64,000 nucleotides of DNA from Laetiporus sulphureus 93-53 (GCF_001632365.1 NW_024468545.1:79580-143579); one strand, 5' to 3'. Shown: positions 11,751-23,605, counted from the stretch's first letter. Notes: a model not told the origin generated them from the letters alone. A program made the numbers and translations.

Positions 11751-12558
11751 GAGATACTTCAAGCTTCGACGTATGAGTCGAGTGCCTCAGTGAAAGCAGC
11801 AGACAAAGGATGTGAGTCGAGCAAGCGCGAACGTTTCGGTGGCAAAGTTGGCGCGGGGATGAACGCGATCGGCGTGCCCGATTGGGCGAAACAATGGACA
11901 CGCAACACGTGGTCATGCTCACGTCGATCACGTGTGCGCGTCGTACACTTTGTGCCCGCCACCATCGTTGTCGTCCATTCCATCGTTCTCGCATTAAGTT
12001 TGCTGTCCTGATTCTGCAATACATAATTTTTCGAGCAGACAATTTAGCATGCCAACTGATTTACTGATCCTTTTTTGATCCGCTCAATGTTTTGCGGGCA
12101 AAGCAACCCATCGGTCACTGCCACTCACCAGAGTGGCTCAGATATTCACCGGCACCACGGATGAGTGCGTGTCGACAGGGATCCACAGAAACGTGTGATA
12201 TAATGCCTTGTTCGCTTTGTAATGGTGGCTAATCTGGTCTCAGTGGCGACTCCCTGCGCCTGTTCGATCTGCGCAGGAGCTGGAGCACTGCGAGGACACA
12301 CTGGCAAGTGTGTGTCGCTTCTTTATGCCATGTTTTACACGCACGGGTTCTCTTGGAAAGCAGCAGGAAACCATGTGCTACCTGGCATTCTGCACGCTTA
12401 CTAATGAAACCGCCAAGAAAATACCACTGTGCGCGTTTGGCCTTGGGCTTGTGGAGGTGATACGTCTCAAGATACAATGAATCCCACGGTGGCAGCGTAA
12501 GGCAAGGAGTGAAGGACACACCCTGTGAATCTGACAATAACGAAAGCCGCCTGAATGA
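11751..12558. other. Spacer upstream of FunK1 copy 2
   Basis: This corresponds to unit A 5290-6060. The conserved block (about 12080-12555) is present, but the plus-strand reading frame seen in units A and C is disrupted here. No gene is supported. Confidence 0.5.
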
Positions 12559-13073
12559 TCACACGATTGTCGAAGGTGATTCCTGAGAAGAGGTTAAGCA
12601 TTGTATCACATTCTCGCGTCCATCTGAGTGGGGGGACATCAAGCCGTAGATATGTGAGGGCCGCGTGGAGGGCCGGAAGGGGCTGGAGGATGCGTTGCGA
12701 GATGTGGAGCACACGCGCGAAGGAGAGTTGTCGGTCAGCACAGGTTCGCGTACTGGTGATGACCTCAAGCTAGAGGACGCAGCGCATTCAACACGTTCTC
12801 CCATCTGGGTCTGCGACTGTGCATCACCGACAGAAGACGACGTAAATCGCGAAGGCACTGCCATGCTATCTGGTCTTCCATCAGACGGATAACGTGCCAG
12901 AAACCGACCCACTTACCAGTAGCACCACTTTTGCCCTCACATGTGCGCATATATAGATCCCAATCGCGCCTGGGCACACGTAGGATGTTGGAGAAATGTT
13001 CGGCTCTCAAGTGTTGTAGCAGGTCGGTCCGTTGGCGAACATTCGAGGGTACCAGTTCTACCTTCAATGCCAT
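12559..13073 (-). CDS. Hypothetical protein spanning the unit B edge
   Basis: Two exons (13073-12917 and 12869-12559) joined by a GTAAGT...CAG intron give a 155-aa frame. The N-terminal part (LRAEHFSNILRVPRRDWDLY) looks like a folded helical segment; the rest is Ser/Arg-rich and low complexity. I do not recognise it. The last 20 or so codons lie in DNA shared with units A and C (compare 6060-6120), while the rest lies in sequence found only here, so the gene appears to have acquired its 3' end from the duplicated segment or been cut by it. It may be a remnant of the locus present before the duplication. Confidence 0.45.
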
Positions 13074-13504
13074 AATCGCACATCAGCTCGAACGGCTTGC
13101 ATCTTGCGTGGATAACATGGATACGGATATAAAGTTCGATGAGATGAACGAGTTACGGGCTGTTACATATTATGGCTGCGAACCATTTAGACTCCAAGGC
13201 TAGTCGCACGCGCGTCCCGGGACGGGTGATAAACGCGTGACTGTCGCTCGCGTGCGTCACGGTGCCCTCGAGTGGCGGCCACGGTCACGTCTTCCCTCCG
13301 CGTTCGTCCTAGAGTCTCATTCTGTCTCCTCAGGTCCAAGCCGACTGGCCGTCGCCCTGCCATTGAAAAGCTGTTATACTGCGAGCCGATTTAAGGGACT
13401 CGACAGTACTTTTATCGCTTGGACGGCAGTGGGTTGACCACGGCAGACTTTGCCTGTGCTCAAAACATCCGTGCTGCTTCGTGCCGGCTTCTCGGTTAGT
13501 CCAA
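13074..13504. other. Unique sequence between units B and C
   Basis: No match to units A or C and no convincing gene. It should hold the promoter of the hypothetical gene ending at 12559. The unit C homology starts abruptly near 13505. Confidence 0.5.
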
Positions 13505-14478
13505 TGAGCGCTCGATCCATATCCTCAAGTACTTCAAGGTCTGTAGGGAATGCGAGCCGTTGATCAAGCTGAAGAAGAAGTGTGAGGAAGCGGGGAATGA
13601 GGATAGTACTTCTTCCTCCCGACCGTATGAAAAGGCGAAGAGCGAGGGTCAGCGTCAGCGTCGGAAAAGTAGGTCGTCATGCGATGTTCGCGTAATGCAC
13701 CGGTCGCTCACTGCAATGATTGTTGGAACCTGCCGCAGACTCGTCTTCTGCACCGGACTGGCGTGCGAAGTCAAACAAGGGTCGCGCTCCGCCTACAGCC
13801 GCGGCCAACGTTCCACCCAAGCCCTCTCGGCTGCTCAACAAGGGGAAAGCGACGCCAGCTTCAAACGGCGCGTCCACGTCGAACAAGAAGAATGGCGATG
13901 CTTCCGAGCCTTCCGAGCCTTTTAGTGCATCCGACTCTGAGTCCATATCTGATCGTTGCACACCTCCCCCACCCAGAGGTACCAGCAGGCGGCCTCAGCC
14001 CCCATCCCAACCCAAGCGTGTCATACCCCCTCGCCCTGCTCGTCTCGAGAGGAAGGGCACTCGTGCGAACGCGAATTCCACTAATGCTGGAGAAGCTGCC
14101 ACAGAGGAGGCTCCCAAGGCTATTCCACTCCGTCCCGCCCGGCTCACGAGGAACAAGGCTCCTGCTGCCCCCGTAGAGGCTCCCATTGCTGTAGAAGAGC
14201 CTCCCAAGGCCATTCCGCCCCGTCCCACTCGGCTCATGAAGAACAAAGGTCCTACTCAGGCTGCAGCAGCGACGCCCCAGGCCGAGTGGGATGCAAAGCG
14301 CGAAACATCGTCTCTGTGGCCGGAGCCCGATAACGAGGATCCGTGGGGCTCTGTCCCTCCTCTGCCTGCGATCTCTGGCCCGAAGGGCGGCAACAAGAAG
14401 GGCAAGGGAGGACGCAAGACGTGGGCAGATGAAGTGGAGGAGGAGGAAGCGCGGATTTTTGCGCAGGAAGGTTTGTGA
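13505..14478 (+). pseudogene. Proline-rich PPRPAR-repeat protein, copy 2 (5' truncated)
   Basis: Duplicate of the gene at 1-1095. The same intron (GTAGGT donor near 13669, CCGCAG acceptor near 13739) and the same downstream exon to 14478 are present. One repeat has changed (PLRPAR) and another reads PPRPTR, while the C-terminal WPEPDNEDPWGS and acidic tail are intact. Homology to copy 1 starts at 13505 inside the coding region, so the original start and promoter were not copied. I call it a pseudogene for that reason, but an upstream ATG in new flanking sequence could still give a product. Confidence 0.5.
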
Positions 14479-15121
14479 GTGTTCACCCTCATACTCGTGC
14501 TCGTGAGTCTGAGAACAGTGCGTGAATCGCTTTTTGATTGCTGTCGCCTGGTGGGCTGTAGTTTGTCGTTCCTTTATCAGTGTAACGCACAAGGATCATG
14601 GATATAGAAGAGGATATTGGATTATCGTCACCGAATGTTACTTTTGTACCCTCTGATTCCTAGCAGCGCAGGCCTATACAATAGAATGGCTATATGTGGA
14701 AAAGAACATCATTGAAGTGTTGACATATATGCGCCACAGTACGGGTACTTTCGTTGTTGTCACAATGGTATAACCATCTCACTGCAAAATGCACAACCCA
14801 GGTGCATCTACGTGTCACGCGAACCATCACCGACATTCTTATCTATGTCGGGGTTCTCGACACCTCTCTGCCCATTCAAGGGCGTGGATGACCATTTTGG
14901 CGCAGGATGCCCAGGGTGAAGCATCCCGATATTATTTGTAGTAGCATTTGCATATACTCGCCGCGTGCATGCATGGCACATCAGTCGTGTTGTTAAAGAT
15001 CATCGCAGTGCTACATGCAATAAATAATCCATGACATTCCGAATTCAATCACAGCAATATATACACGCAGGCATACAAAAATCATCTCCGAACCTTTGTG
15101 CCACCTAGAGTCGACCTACTT
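14479..15121. other. Spacer between proline-rich copy 2 and FunK1 copy 3
   Basis: Convergent 3' flanks; it matches 1096-1994 and is continuous where that copy has the N gap. No gene seen. Confidence 0.6.
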
Positions 15122-18100
15122 CTAGGCTACGGAGTTCTGGAGCTGCGAGCCTCTTCGAGTTATCCCAGTTGCCTGTCGCTTCGCTCCGTCCTTCTCCTCC
15201 AGCCCTTCCATCTGGTCTGACCGGCGTTTCACCGGCTTGCTCGAACCCTCTGCCTGATCTCCTGCAGCGCTCGCCTGCGCTGAAAGACGAAGGCTCCTCC
15301 TCAGCAGTCCTTTCTCCTGCTGTTCACTTGTTGTTTTCTTCTTCGACTGCTTCGATTGCTTCGACTGTCTCGGTTGCTTCGCATTCTCCGCCAGAGAGAA
15401 CTTTTCTGTGGCCATTCCAATATCTTGGAACTTGTCGCTGACTTTGTCACGGACAAATCCTTTAGATAAGCTTTTCACCGCTGTCTTGAAGATTGCGAGA
15501 ATCTCGGCATGCGTGGCGAGAGACAAGGTGCCCTTGTCAGTTGTCTTTACAGTAGATGGACCAGGCTGAGGCCTGGGTTCCTCATCCTCAGAGTCCGATT
15601 CGAGCTCTTTGGTTGGCGTCCCAGTGAAATCTGGCTCGAAGGTTGATTTGGCTGGTGGAGCTGGTTGGGGTGCACTAGCTTCGAGTGCCAGGTAGTGGTT
15701 GTGTGCTAGCTGCAAAAGAGAATCGAGTAGTTTCACAAGCACAGACATTGTGTCTCTCGGCTGCCATGTCCTCCTACCGGTCGTCCACTGTCGCCATTTC
15801 TCTATGCCGCCGACATGGTGGCGACCCTGATCGTAGCTGCGGAACTCGAAGAAGTTCAGGACATGTTCTTTCAGCCAACCTTCGCAATCTACTGGCACGA
15901 GGTACCGATGCTCGTGGAACCTCAATGCCATCCATTCCATGATGAGAATGACAGACTCGAGATCATCCGAAACTTCGTTCTGTGCAGTCGGATTCATGAG
16001 TAGTCGTGCAGAGATAAACTGCCATGTGCCCTGAATATCCCAATGATAATATGAGATGGTGGGCAATATTGAGAGAAGAAAAGACTTGCCGACCGTCCCA
16101 CTCGCTTCGCACCACTGTTGAGCTCGTCTTGGGACTTGGCAAGATGCCAATCAATCAGAAGACCTCTGATGGCTGGGCGTTCACCCTCAGCAAGGTCTCG
16201 GGGATCGACCTCATCGAAGACCATATTGTAAGGACTCATGTCCCGTTGTAGCAAACCACATTTCTTCCACGCGTCACGGTGCGCTGCATCATTAATGTTG
16301 GCACACGATGCACTACACAGTATGACTTGTGTCTCACCTTTCAGCACGCAATAGGCGGCGATAATTAATTCACCTGAACTGGAATACTTATCCAGTGGTC
16401 GACCAAGCTCCTTGAGTACGATGCGGTAATGTCTCCGGACGGGACGCGTGCACTTCATACAGTCGCAAGTCTTCGTCTTCTGCTCACCTACAAAGCCCCC
16501 ATACAGGCACGTTGCAGTGCACCGTACCTTCGCCTCCTGAATACACTCGTACTTGGTGTGCTCACCCTCCTCCCATTCCTCCGGCCAGCAGTCTTTCACC
16601 GTGCACATTCTCTCGGTCTTTATGTTGTATGCTGCATACACTTTCGTAGCCCGGCCAGTGGGCGAATAGATCTTGTACAATGGCCGTCCGATGAGGAAAT
16701 CGCCATCTTCCTGTGGTTGTTTGAACCCGGCCTGCTCCGCTGGCATCGTCACTCTGTATACAGGCCACCCTGACTCGAAGAATGCGTCCGCAACACAATC
16801 CTGATGATAGGTCGTCATTTCAGCTCTGACGTCGTTCACTGCAGCGATATCTTCTGCCGTGGCGGGAATCACAGAAGGGTCATAGCCGAGTTCCTCCCGG
16901 TTCATCTGTCCGAGGTGATAGAGGAACGTCGACAGAGCGCTCGACTTGCCGGTGAAATTGAAGGGCTTTGTGCAAACGAATTGCGAGTGATCAGCGTAGA
17001 ACAGAGTCGCCTGAGTCCTCCAAATGTTGATGAAGAAGACGTGCGTGCGAGGTTGAGCGTTCATGATCGCCGTCGCATACTGGTACATCTGCCCTCTCGC
17101 CTTCCTCGCATCATCGGTATCCCGAGGCATATATTCGTCCTTCCGCTTCTCGAATGGATTCTTGTTTTCAGCCGCCTTGAACTCCACGAACACGCAAGCG
17201 TGAGGCCAAGCCGCTCTGCCCAAGTACTGACGGCGTTCCTCCGGAGTCACCTTCGCGTCCTCCAGCTGATCTTGACTCAATTCATAAGCCTTGCGTGCCT
17301 CCGGTGTGTTGGCATAGAACGTCAGATCAGGCTTCTTCCCCTCTTCGATGTCCGGGTGATTTCCGGTATCTTTGACGACTAGCGTACGCACACGTTTCTT
17401 TCTGCCACCTGGAGCACTACCGGCGTCGAGTATCTCCTGTGCGACGCGGGCCTGATTGATCTATCATCAGAAGCGATTCTCAAGATCGCCCACGGTGACG
17501 GCGAGACACTCACAAATTCTGCGTGCATCGTATTCTCTTCCGTCACATTGAACTTGCTCTTGCTGAACTCCGGAAACTTCGCGCGCGCCGCCGATGATGG
17601 ATCCACCTTGCTCGAATAGGTTGACAACCACTTCTCATCGTCGATAATGCCCAGAAAAGGGTCAACTTCTCCACAGAGTTCCATGCGATACTTCTGCAGG
17701 TTGACTACTCCGGTCGTTGGAGTAATAGAGTGGATTTGCGCGCTGGATGCCTTATGCACCCGGGGAGTTGTGGGTGGCTGAGACCCAAGCGGGACGACGG
17801 GCTGCGGAGGAGTCTTCGGTGGACCTTGACTGCCGAGAGATGGACCGGTGACTGCTGTGTCCTCGGTGAGCTCCGACTGAGTGAGCGAGGGCGCAGAGAT
17901 TCCACGAGTGACGTCTGAGACACTGATTTGGGACTCTTGAGTGTGCGAAGATTCTAATGCAGTGTCTTTCTTGAGATGTAGGCCTCAACACAGAGAGAAA
18001 AAAGCTCACCGTTGGCAGAAGAAGAGGCGTCGTCACCGATGTCGGCGGTATCGGTATCGTCACCGTCGAAATCTGAGGCTGGTGGAGGAGACGCGGGACC

Positions 18101-18187
18101 AACGCTCTGAGAGTGAGACCTGGAGAACGGATGGTCGTCACTTTCTGAACGAAGGATATCGTCAACAGAGCTCGCTCGAGAAGACAT
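15122..18187 (-). CDS. FunK1-type fungal protein kinase, copy 3
   Basis: Full-length paralogue of copy 1 with the same five-exon structure and ATG at 18187. The Ser/Asp-rich N-terminus, the VEFKAAE and RGQMYQYATAI segment, the VKDCW lysine, LLIDWHLAK and the basic Lys/Ser tail are present. Like copy 1 it has QRDMSPYN in the catalytic loop, so the histidine and glycine changes occurred before units A and C separated, or were spread by gene conversion. Differences from copy 1 cluster in the linker before the catalytic loop (about 16300-16500) and the region after it (about 15580-15860). The promoter has the same TATATA close to the start. Predicted cellular role unknown; FunK1 proteins are a lineage-expanded family. 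Confidence 0.85.
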
Positions 18188-19528
18188 CGTCGAATTGTTG
18201 GGAGGCTTACCAGCTCTGAGAGCCCTCTATATACCACCTGCACGGCTTCAACACGAGGCGTATGCAATATTCGATCTGGTTCGACCGTGGCCAAAATGTA
18301 GGCGATTGACTCGAGATGTCGGCAACGTGTTCGACGGCACGCAGGGCTAATCGGTGAAGAGTCGCCTCAACGATGCGAGTGACGAGCAGCACAAAGGCGA
18401 GGTGAGTCAATTGGCTCAGTGAAAGTAGCGGACAAAGGATGTGAGACAGGAACACGAGTTTCGGTGGCAAGTGTGGCGCGAAGATAGGCGAAGATCGACG
18501 CGCGATTGGCGTTCCCGATTGGGCGAAACAATGGACTCTCAACACGTGGCTGCCTTCACGTTGATCACGTGTGCGCGCCGTACACTTCGTGCTCCCCGCC
18601 ATCGTTGTCCGTTCAATCGTTCTCACAATATTGCTTGCTGTCCTGATTCTGCATTCCCACATATTTATAGCGACAAATTTTACATTCCAACTGATTCAGT
18701 GATTATTTTTTCCTCCCATGATCCGCTTGATGTTTTGCAGGGGGCACCTCTTCCGGGTCACTGCCACTCACCGGAGTGGCTCAGATATTCACCGGCACCA
18801 TCCCACGAGTGCGTGTCGACGGGACTTCACAGAGGCGTGTGTGATGTAATGCCATGTTTGCATTGTGATGGTGACTAAGTTGGCCCCAGTGGCGACTTCC
18901 TGCGCCTGTTCGATCTGCGCAGGAGCATTGCGACATAAGCGTGTGTCGCCTCTTTATGCCATGTTTTACACGCATGATTCTCTTGGAAAACAGCAGGAAA
19001 CCATGTGCTACCTGGCGTTCTGCACGCGTACTAGTGAAACCGCCAAGAAAATACCACTGTGCACGTTTGGCGTTGCGCTTGTGGACTCTGGAGGTGATGC
19101 GTCTCAAGATACCACGGTGGCAGCACAAGGCAAGGAGTGAAGAGCATACCTGGGAATCTGATATTAATGCAAGCTGCCTGAGTGATCACACGATTGTCGA
19201 AGGTGATTCCTGAGAAGAGGTTAAGTTTTATCATTGTGCCACGTTCTCGCGACCATCCGAATACCACGGCGGAGTCAACTTTGCATTCTAGTTCGGCATC
19301 TGGACAGCACGAAAGCCGGAATTGGCATTGATTTTCGAGACGTGAGCACTTTACCGCGACAGCCGCGAACGACACACCATCTCATTGAATGCTCATCGTA
19401 ACAATATGAGCCGGAAGATGGAGATAAAGGACAAAACGAACACACCAAATAGTACTTCGTAGTCTTTCATCCCCCTCATTCAAGTGTCATCCGACACATC
19501 ATGCATCATTGCTCGGATCACATGCAGT
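18188..19528. other. Conserved spacer upstream of FunK1 copy 3
   Basis: This matches 5061-6384. It includes the conserved block (about 18700-19230) and the 3' flank of the second CMC4-like gene. No gene is supported. Confidence 0.5.
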
Positions 19529-19873
19529 TTACGTTACGTTCTCTCCATGGTTCTTCAGCCATCTGCGGACGACGCTCGGCTTGGGACAGGCTGTCGACTC
19601 TCCTTTGCCCTCGGTCCGTTCATACATGGACTGGCAACACTTGTACAATTTGCGCAGATACATGTCGCATTTGTCGGGGCTGTATGTGTTGCGGTTGAGA
19701 CACGCCTGAAGCTCACAGGCTGCGTCAAAGAAATAGCTGTCTTCCGATTCCTCGTTCGGTGTTAATCAGGACTACTGACCTTCAGCTTGGCATGCTTTCT
19801 CGGAAGATGGCTAGAACGACCAGGACGATCAATTGCTTGAAAGCTGCTAAGTCATCGTACATGCCTCGCTCAT
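19529..19873 (-). CDS. CMC4: CMC4-like twin CX9C mitochondrial protein, copy 2
   Basis: Duplicate of the gene at 6385-6729 with the same three-exon structure: a 13-nt first exon starting at 19873, the CATGCCAAGCTGAAG microexon near 19780-19794, and a last exon ending at 19529. The product has both CX9C pairs (CQAEACELQAC; CDMYLRKLYKC) followed by the CC doublet typical of CMC4, which copy 1 has lost. This copy is therefore the better candidate for the functional ancestral gene. Mia40-dependent import into the intermembrane space is expected from the family. Conservation of the microexon and both splice sites in two diverged copies is good evidence that the model is right. Confidence 0.8.
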
Positions 19874-20489
19874 GGCGCCGGTCTGAAGTACTACAGGACC
19901 GTTGCTTGTTGATTAGTTGGTCCAAAGTCAATCGTCTGACTCGAGCAAGGAGAAAGAGGTATCGAGTTCAAGTTGTCAACATGTCGCTGTTCGAACGTTA
20001 GACTTCGAGCTTCAAGGTTTCGGGATCCAGTTGGCGCCTGACGACGTACATAAATCGGAGCAATCAACCAATACGGCATGTCTACAGGATCAACAGAACA
20101 ATCATCAAGCATCCGCCATCAAAAGATGCGGACTCGAGTACACAGCCTCGAATCTGCGTTAGTGTGCGGAACTGCGGTAAGATTCACGCAAAGGCTGTCG
20201 CGACTCTGAAACCTGGATCAATCATGCCGGCAATCCCGCCACCACCTGCATCAGGACATGGAGCTGAGCTGCTACGTTTCGACCACAGGACACCAGTTTC
20301 CTGCACGATTCTGCTCGAACTATGTTGGTGAGTGCATGAGACTTCGTGTTTCGCAATGCAACCTGTCATAAGCTACACAGTGGTTCATGGGCCGAAAGAG
20401 CACATTATTTGACGTCTCAATCTCCTTGTCAATCAAGCGACAGCTCTATCACTTACCTTGACCTAGACTAAGTGGCTGTTCTTGCCGCG

Positions 20490-21779
20490 GTGGCCGTAGG
20501 TTGTCGCAAGTGGATCCATGGCAAGTTCCACCTCACACCGCCTTTTCTGATGACAGGCACAATCAGTATATGTGCGCTCCTCCGCCCCCAGGCAGTTATA
20601 CGCTGCTCCTTCTCGTCCACCATCAGACTGAGCGGCCGACAGACAAGGTGCGAGCACGCTATCTTTCCATACCGAGTCCAGGGTATGCTGAACTTGAGCG
20701 ATTACCGGTCTCTACAGGTGATGAACAACTGGCTTGTCGCCGTCATAGTTTCAACCGTCGTAGCGGGAGCCGCGATCGTAGTGCTCGCCGTCGCGATATC
20801 CCGTCACCGTTCCCACCAGCTGTCAAAGGCGGCGTCACAGGACGCCCTCGACAATGTAACTCACAACAAGCTGTCAGAAGCAGAGCTCGGACTCCGGCGC
20901 TCATCCACGATGGCCTCTTGGTCGCCGTCGCGAATAACTCTGCTCACATCCGAGAGCGGAAAGCGCCCTTCCCATCAAGAAGTTGTCAATCTTCCGAATC
21001 CGTCAAAGCAAGGAGAGGACGCGTCTATGCATGATCCATCGTACCCAGCCATCGGAATCCCACTCAAGCCAAATCGTCTCGAAGATTTCTCTCATGAGAA
21101 GCCGGGTTGGATACACCATGAGTCGGCCCTGAGGACAGGGACATGCGACACTCCATCTCACGATGGAGCAGAGGGCAATCGCGCGAAAGCAGCGATACGG
21201 CCATCTTTCATCTCTCGCTTCAGACCCGCTCGCCGAGAGCCCGATCGTGCCAGTGGTGCGTCTGTATCGCAGATATCCTCGGACGCACAACGCCTTGTAC
21301 GTGGCTCGACCTGATCCGCATCACCAACTACTAACACAATCGTCGTCTTCAAGGCTCCTCCCCAGCCCCAACTTGAATCGACCACGATCTCGGATCCGCC
21401 CAAAACTCCCCCGGTTCCCTCCCTCATCACCATCCCAGAATTCCCCACGGCACCCTTGGCATCACAAACTCAAAAGGATAACTACGGTGACGACGAAGAG
21501 CTCGGAATCATGTCGTCGCATTTCTCCTCTCCATCCACCACGCCCACCACCCCGCGAGCGGAACACCCCAGCTGGTGGCCGGGCGTACTGCACGGCGCGT
21601 CTCCCTGGAGGTACATAGTAAGGCTCGAGCCGATGCGCTCGCCATCTTTCAACACCGTAGATCGGCCCAGATTCTCCCCACTGGCGACTCTATGCATGCC
21701 GAGCGCCTTTCACTTGACGCCCGAATATGGATATCCCAGAAGCGGCGCTGCTCCCACGTCCGCGAAACCCTCTACGTAG
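20490..21779 (+). CDS. Single-pass membrane protein, copy 2 (5' exons unresolved)
   Basis: Duplicate of the gene at 7430-8637. Exons ending at 20647, 20718-21296 and 21354-21779 join in frame. The membrane helix follows directly after the 20718 acceptor and is nearly identical to copy 1 (VAVIVSTVVAGAAIVV). The last intron (21297-21353) has a GTACGT donor, a CTAAC branch-like site and an AAG acceptor, and removes an in-frame TGA. The tail is Ser/Pro-rich with an acidic GDDEELG patch and a SWWPGV motif. The C-terminus differs from copy 1 because of a one-base indel there. I do not recognise the family; the layout suggests a surface protein with a cytosolic tail. The 5' exons are not resolved. 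Confidence 0.55.
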
Positions 21780-22078
21780 TCGCTTTTGAGTCACCATACA
21801 GCTCTATCGACTATCTCCTTGCCGTTGGACTTGCTGAAGACACGTTCTGTGGGCCAGTATGAAACACCCAAACGCGTCAGTCTTTGGATGATAGCAGATA
21901 AACTCTAATTCCGCTAAGCTGCATGTATTACATCGTTAGTCGTCCACTAATAACATGTTGAGGAGGTAGCGCCCTAAGGAATGGTAGGAGAAGCGAGAGA
22001 GCCACATAAATTAATACAGATGGTGATGATGCTGTGGGCACGCCGCCGGGCGCGCGATGCTTTATATCCAACAAGTCC

Positions 22079-23605
22079 CTAATCCTCCTCCTCCGCCGAG
22101 CTCATCATGTCATACGTATGTGTCGTGTCGAACCACCGCATATTGAGGTCCTCGACGCGGTCGACGTGGAACTCCTGCAGCGCATAGTCGCGGCACTCGT
22201 ACTGTTTCTCGCCGCGCAGGTGCCGCCGCAACGAGTCCTCCCGCCCGAACCTTTTCTCGCACCGCGGACACTGGAGCCGCTTCTCCTTGTGTCGCAGCTG
22301 GTGTCGCCGGATGTCCTTCATCGAGTCTGATGTCCATGGACAACCGGGATGTGCACACTTGAACCGGCCATCCATCTTGACGGGCCGTCCGTGCTCAATG
22401 AGTGTGCCCTGCGATGGTAGTCAGCGACACTTGTACGAGTAAGATCCAACTGGATTACTCACATGACGCTCCTTGAACTTGATCCTCCTTCGCGTCATCA
22501 ACTGCATGAACACCCATCGTCAACAGAACGCACTCAAGAATTAAAAAAGAGAACTCCACGCACCGGAGGCTCGTCCTCACCATCGAGCAGCTCCGTGCTG
22601 CCCTCCGGCTCCGGATACGTAGCCATCTCAAAGTTAGACCGCACAAAGATGCTTTCAGCCTCCGCATGCATGTGTTGCGGTGCATACAGCACATGAGGAT
22701 CCAGCGGAGGCACAAACGCCGGAATTGCTGGCGGTCGCTCATGGCGGGGAGGATACGGCGGAGGGGTATATCGGTACGCAGGAGGCATGGGCTGCTCGTC
22801 CAAGCGTCAGTCAAGCTCTGATCGCACCGCCAGGGCACAAGCACCTACCATATCGCGCGTTCGTACCGCAGACATCCCAGGCTCCTGCTCCATCTCGGCC
22901 TCGCTATCGATGCCCGAGTCCGCCTCTGCAACGGAAGCCGGTGCCCGAGGAGGACCCGCAGGTGAATACGACGGATGCGATGGCGGGATCCGCGTGCCTC
23001 GGTCCTTGCCTAACGCGACCAGCGCTTCCGCGACATCCTCGGACACGTCGCGACTGTCGCATTCCATGCCGTCGGGCTCCGACATTGCGTCCGAGCAGTC
23101 GTTGTCGACGTCGGCACCCTCACCCTCGCCTTCAAGCCCGCCGTCCACCACCTCCTCCTCGTCCAGTTCGGACGGCGTCAGCGGTGATGGTGAACGCGAA
23201 TACTGCGGCTCGCTCGACGACGCTGCTGGAAGTGTACTCGCGCTTGTACTCGCGCTGGTGGCCGGAGTTGCGCTCGAACTGATGGGCGTGTGCGACCGTG
23301 GCCGCTGCAAGATCTTGTCGATCTCATTCTCGAACCGCCAATTTTCGGGTCCGGCGGGCGAGATGGTCTGCGAAGTGCAATGTCAGCGGTCGTTCTAATG
23401 CGATTGGCCCGATGAAGCGGAAATTAGACAGAACACAAACGTAGTCGTTTCGAAGAGTGAGAAAAACAGTCCGCTCAATTGAATCAGTCGTAAATGTCAA
23501 GGGTTCCTGGTGACGCAAGCACGGAGGCGGAGCTACCATTCTGCTGGGATGCAAATATGAAGGAAGCTGAGAAGACATTGCGGCTAGTGGCTTCGAAAAG
23601 CGCAT
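22079..23605 (-). CDS. C2H2 zinc-finger protein
   Basis: Putative DNA-binding transcription factor. Five exons with GT-AG junctions run from ATG 23605 to a stop at 22079; the last begins near 22411 after CATCGCAG. The N-terminus has TISPAGPENWRFENEIDKI, then a long acidic and Ser-rich disordered region, then a Pro/Tyr-rich segment, then a basic LMTRRRIKFKERH stretch. The C-terminal exon carries a C-x4-C-x12-H-x3-H finger (CAHPGCPWTSD...HQLRH) followed by CPRCEKRF...HLRGEKQYEC, which fits C-x2-C with a His and perhaps a Cys as the last ligands. The C-terminus is acidic. Fingers at the extreme C-terminus with a disordered acidic N-terminus suit an activator. Target genes unknown. Confidence 0.75.

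Larger units (their letters stand above)
8738..12630. repeat. Segmental duplication, unit B (partial)
   Basis: Partial copy matching unit A from about 1384 to 6120. It contains only the FunK1 gene and part of the spacer upstream of it. Relative to unit A it lacks roughly 700 bases spanning FunK1 exon 1, intron 1 and half of exon 2 (equivalent to about 4575-5290), and it lacks the proline-rich, CMC4-like and membrane-protein genes. Ends are by eye. Confidence 0.85.
13505..21792. repeat. Segmental duplication, unit C
   Basis: Second near-complete copy of the cassette, in the same orientation as unit A. Gene order, introns and spacers match. It starts inside the first visible exon of the proline-rich gene, so that gene lacks its 5' end here, and it ends just after the membrane-protein gene. 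Confidence 0.85.
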
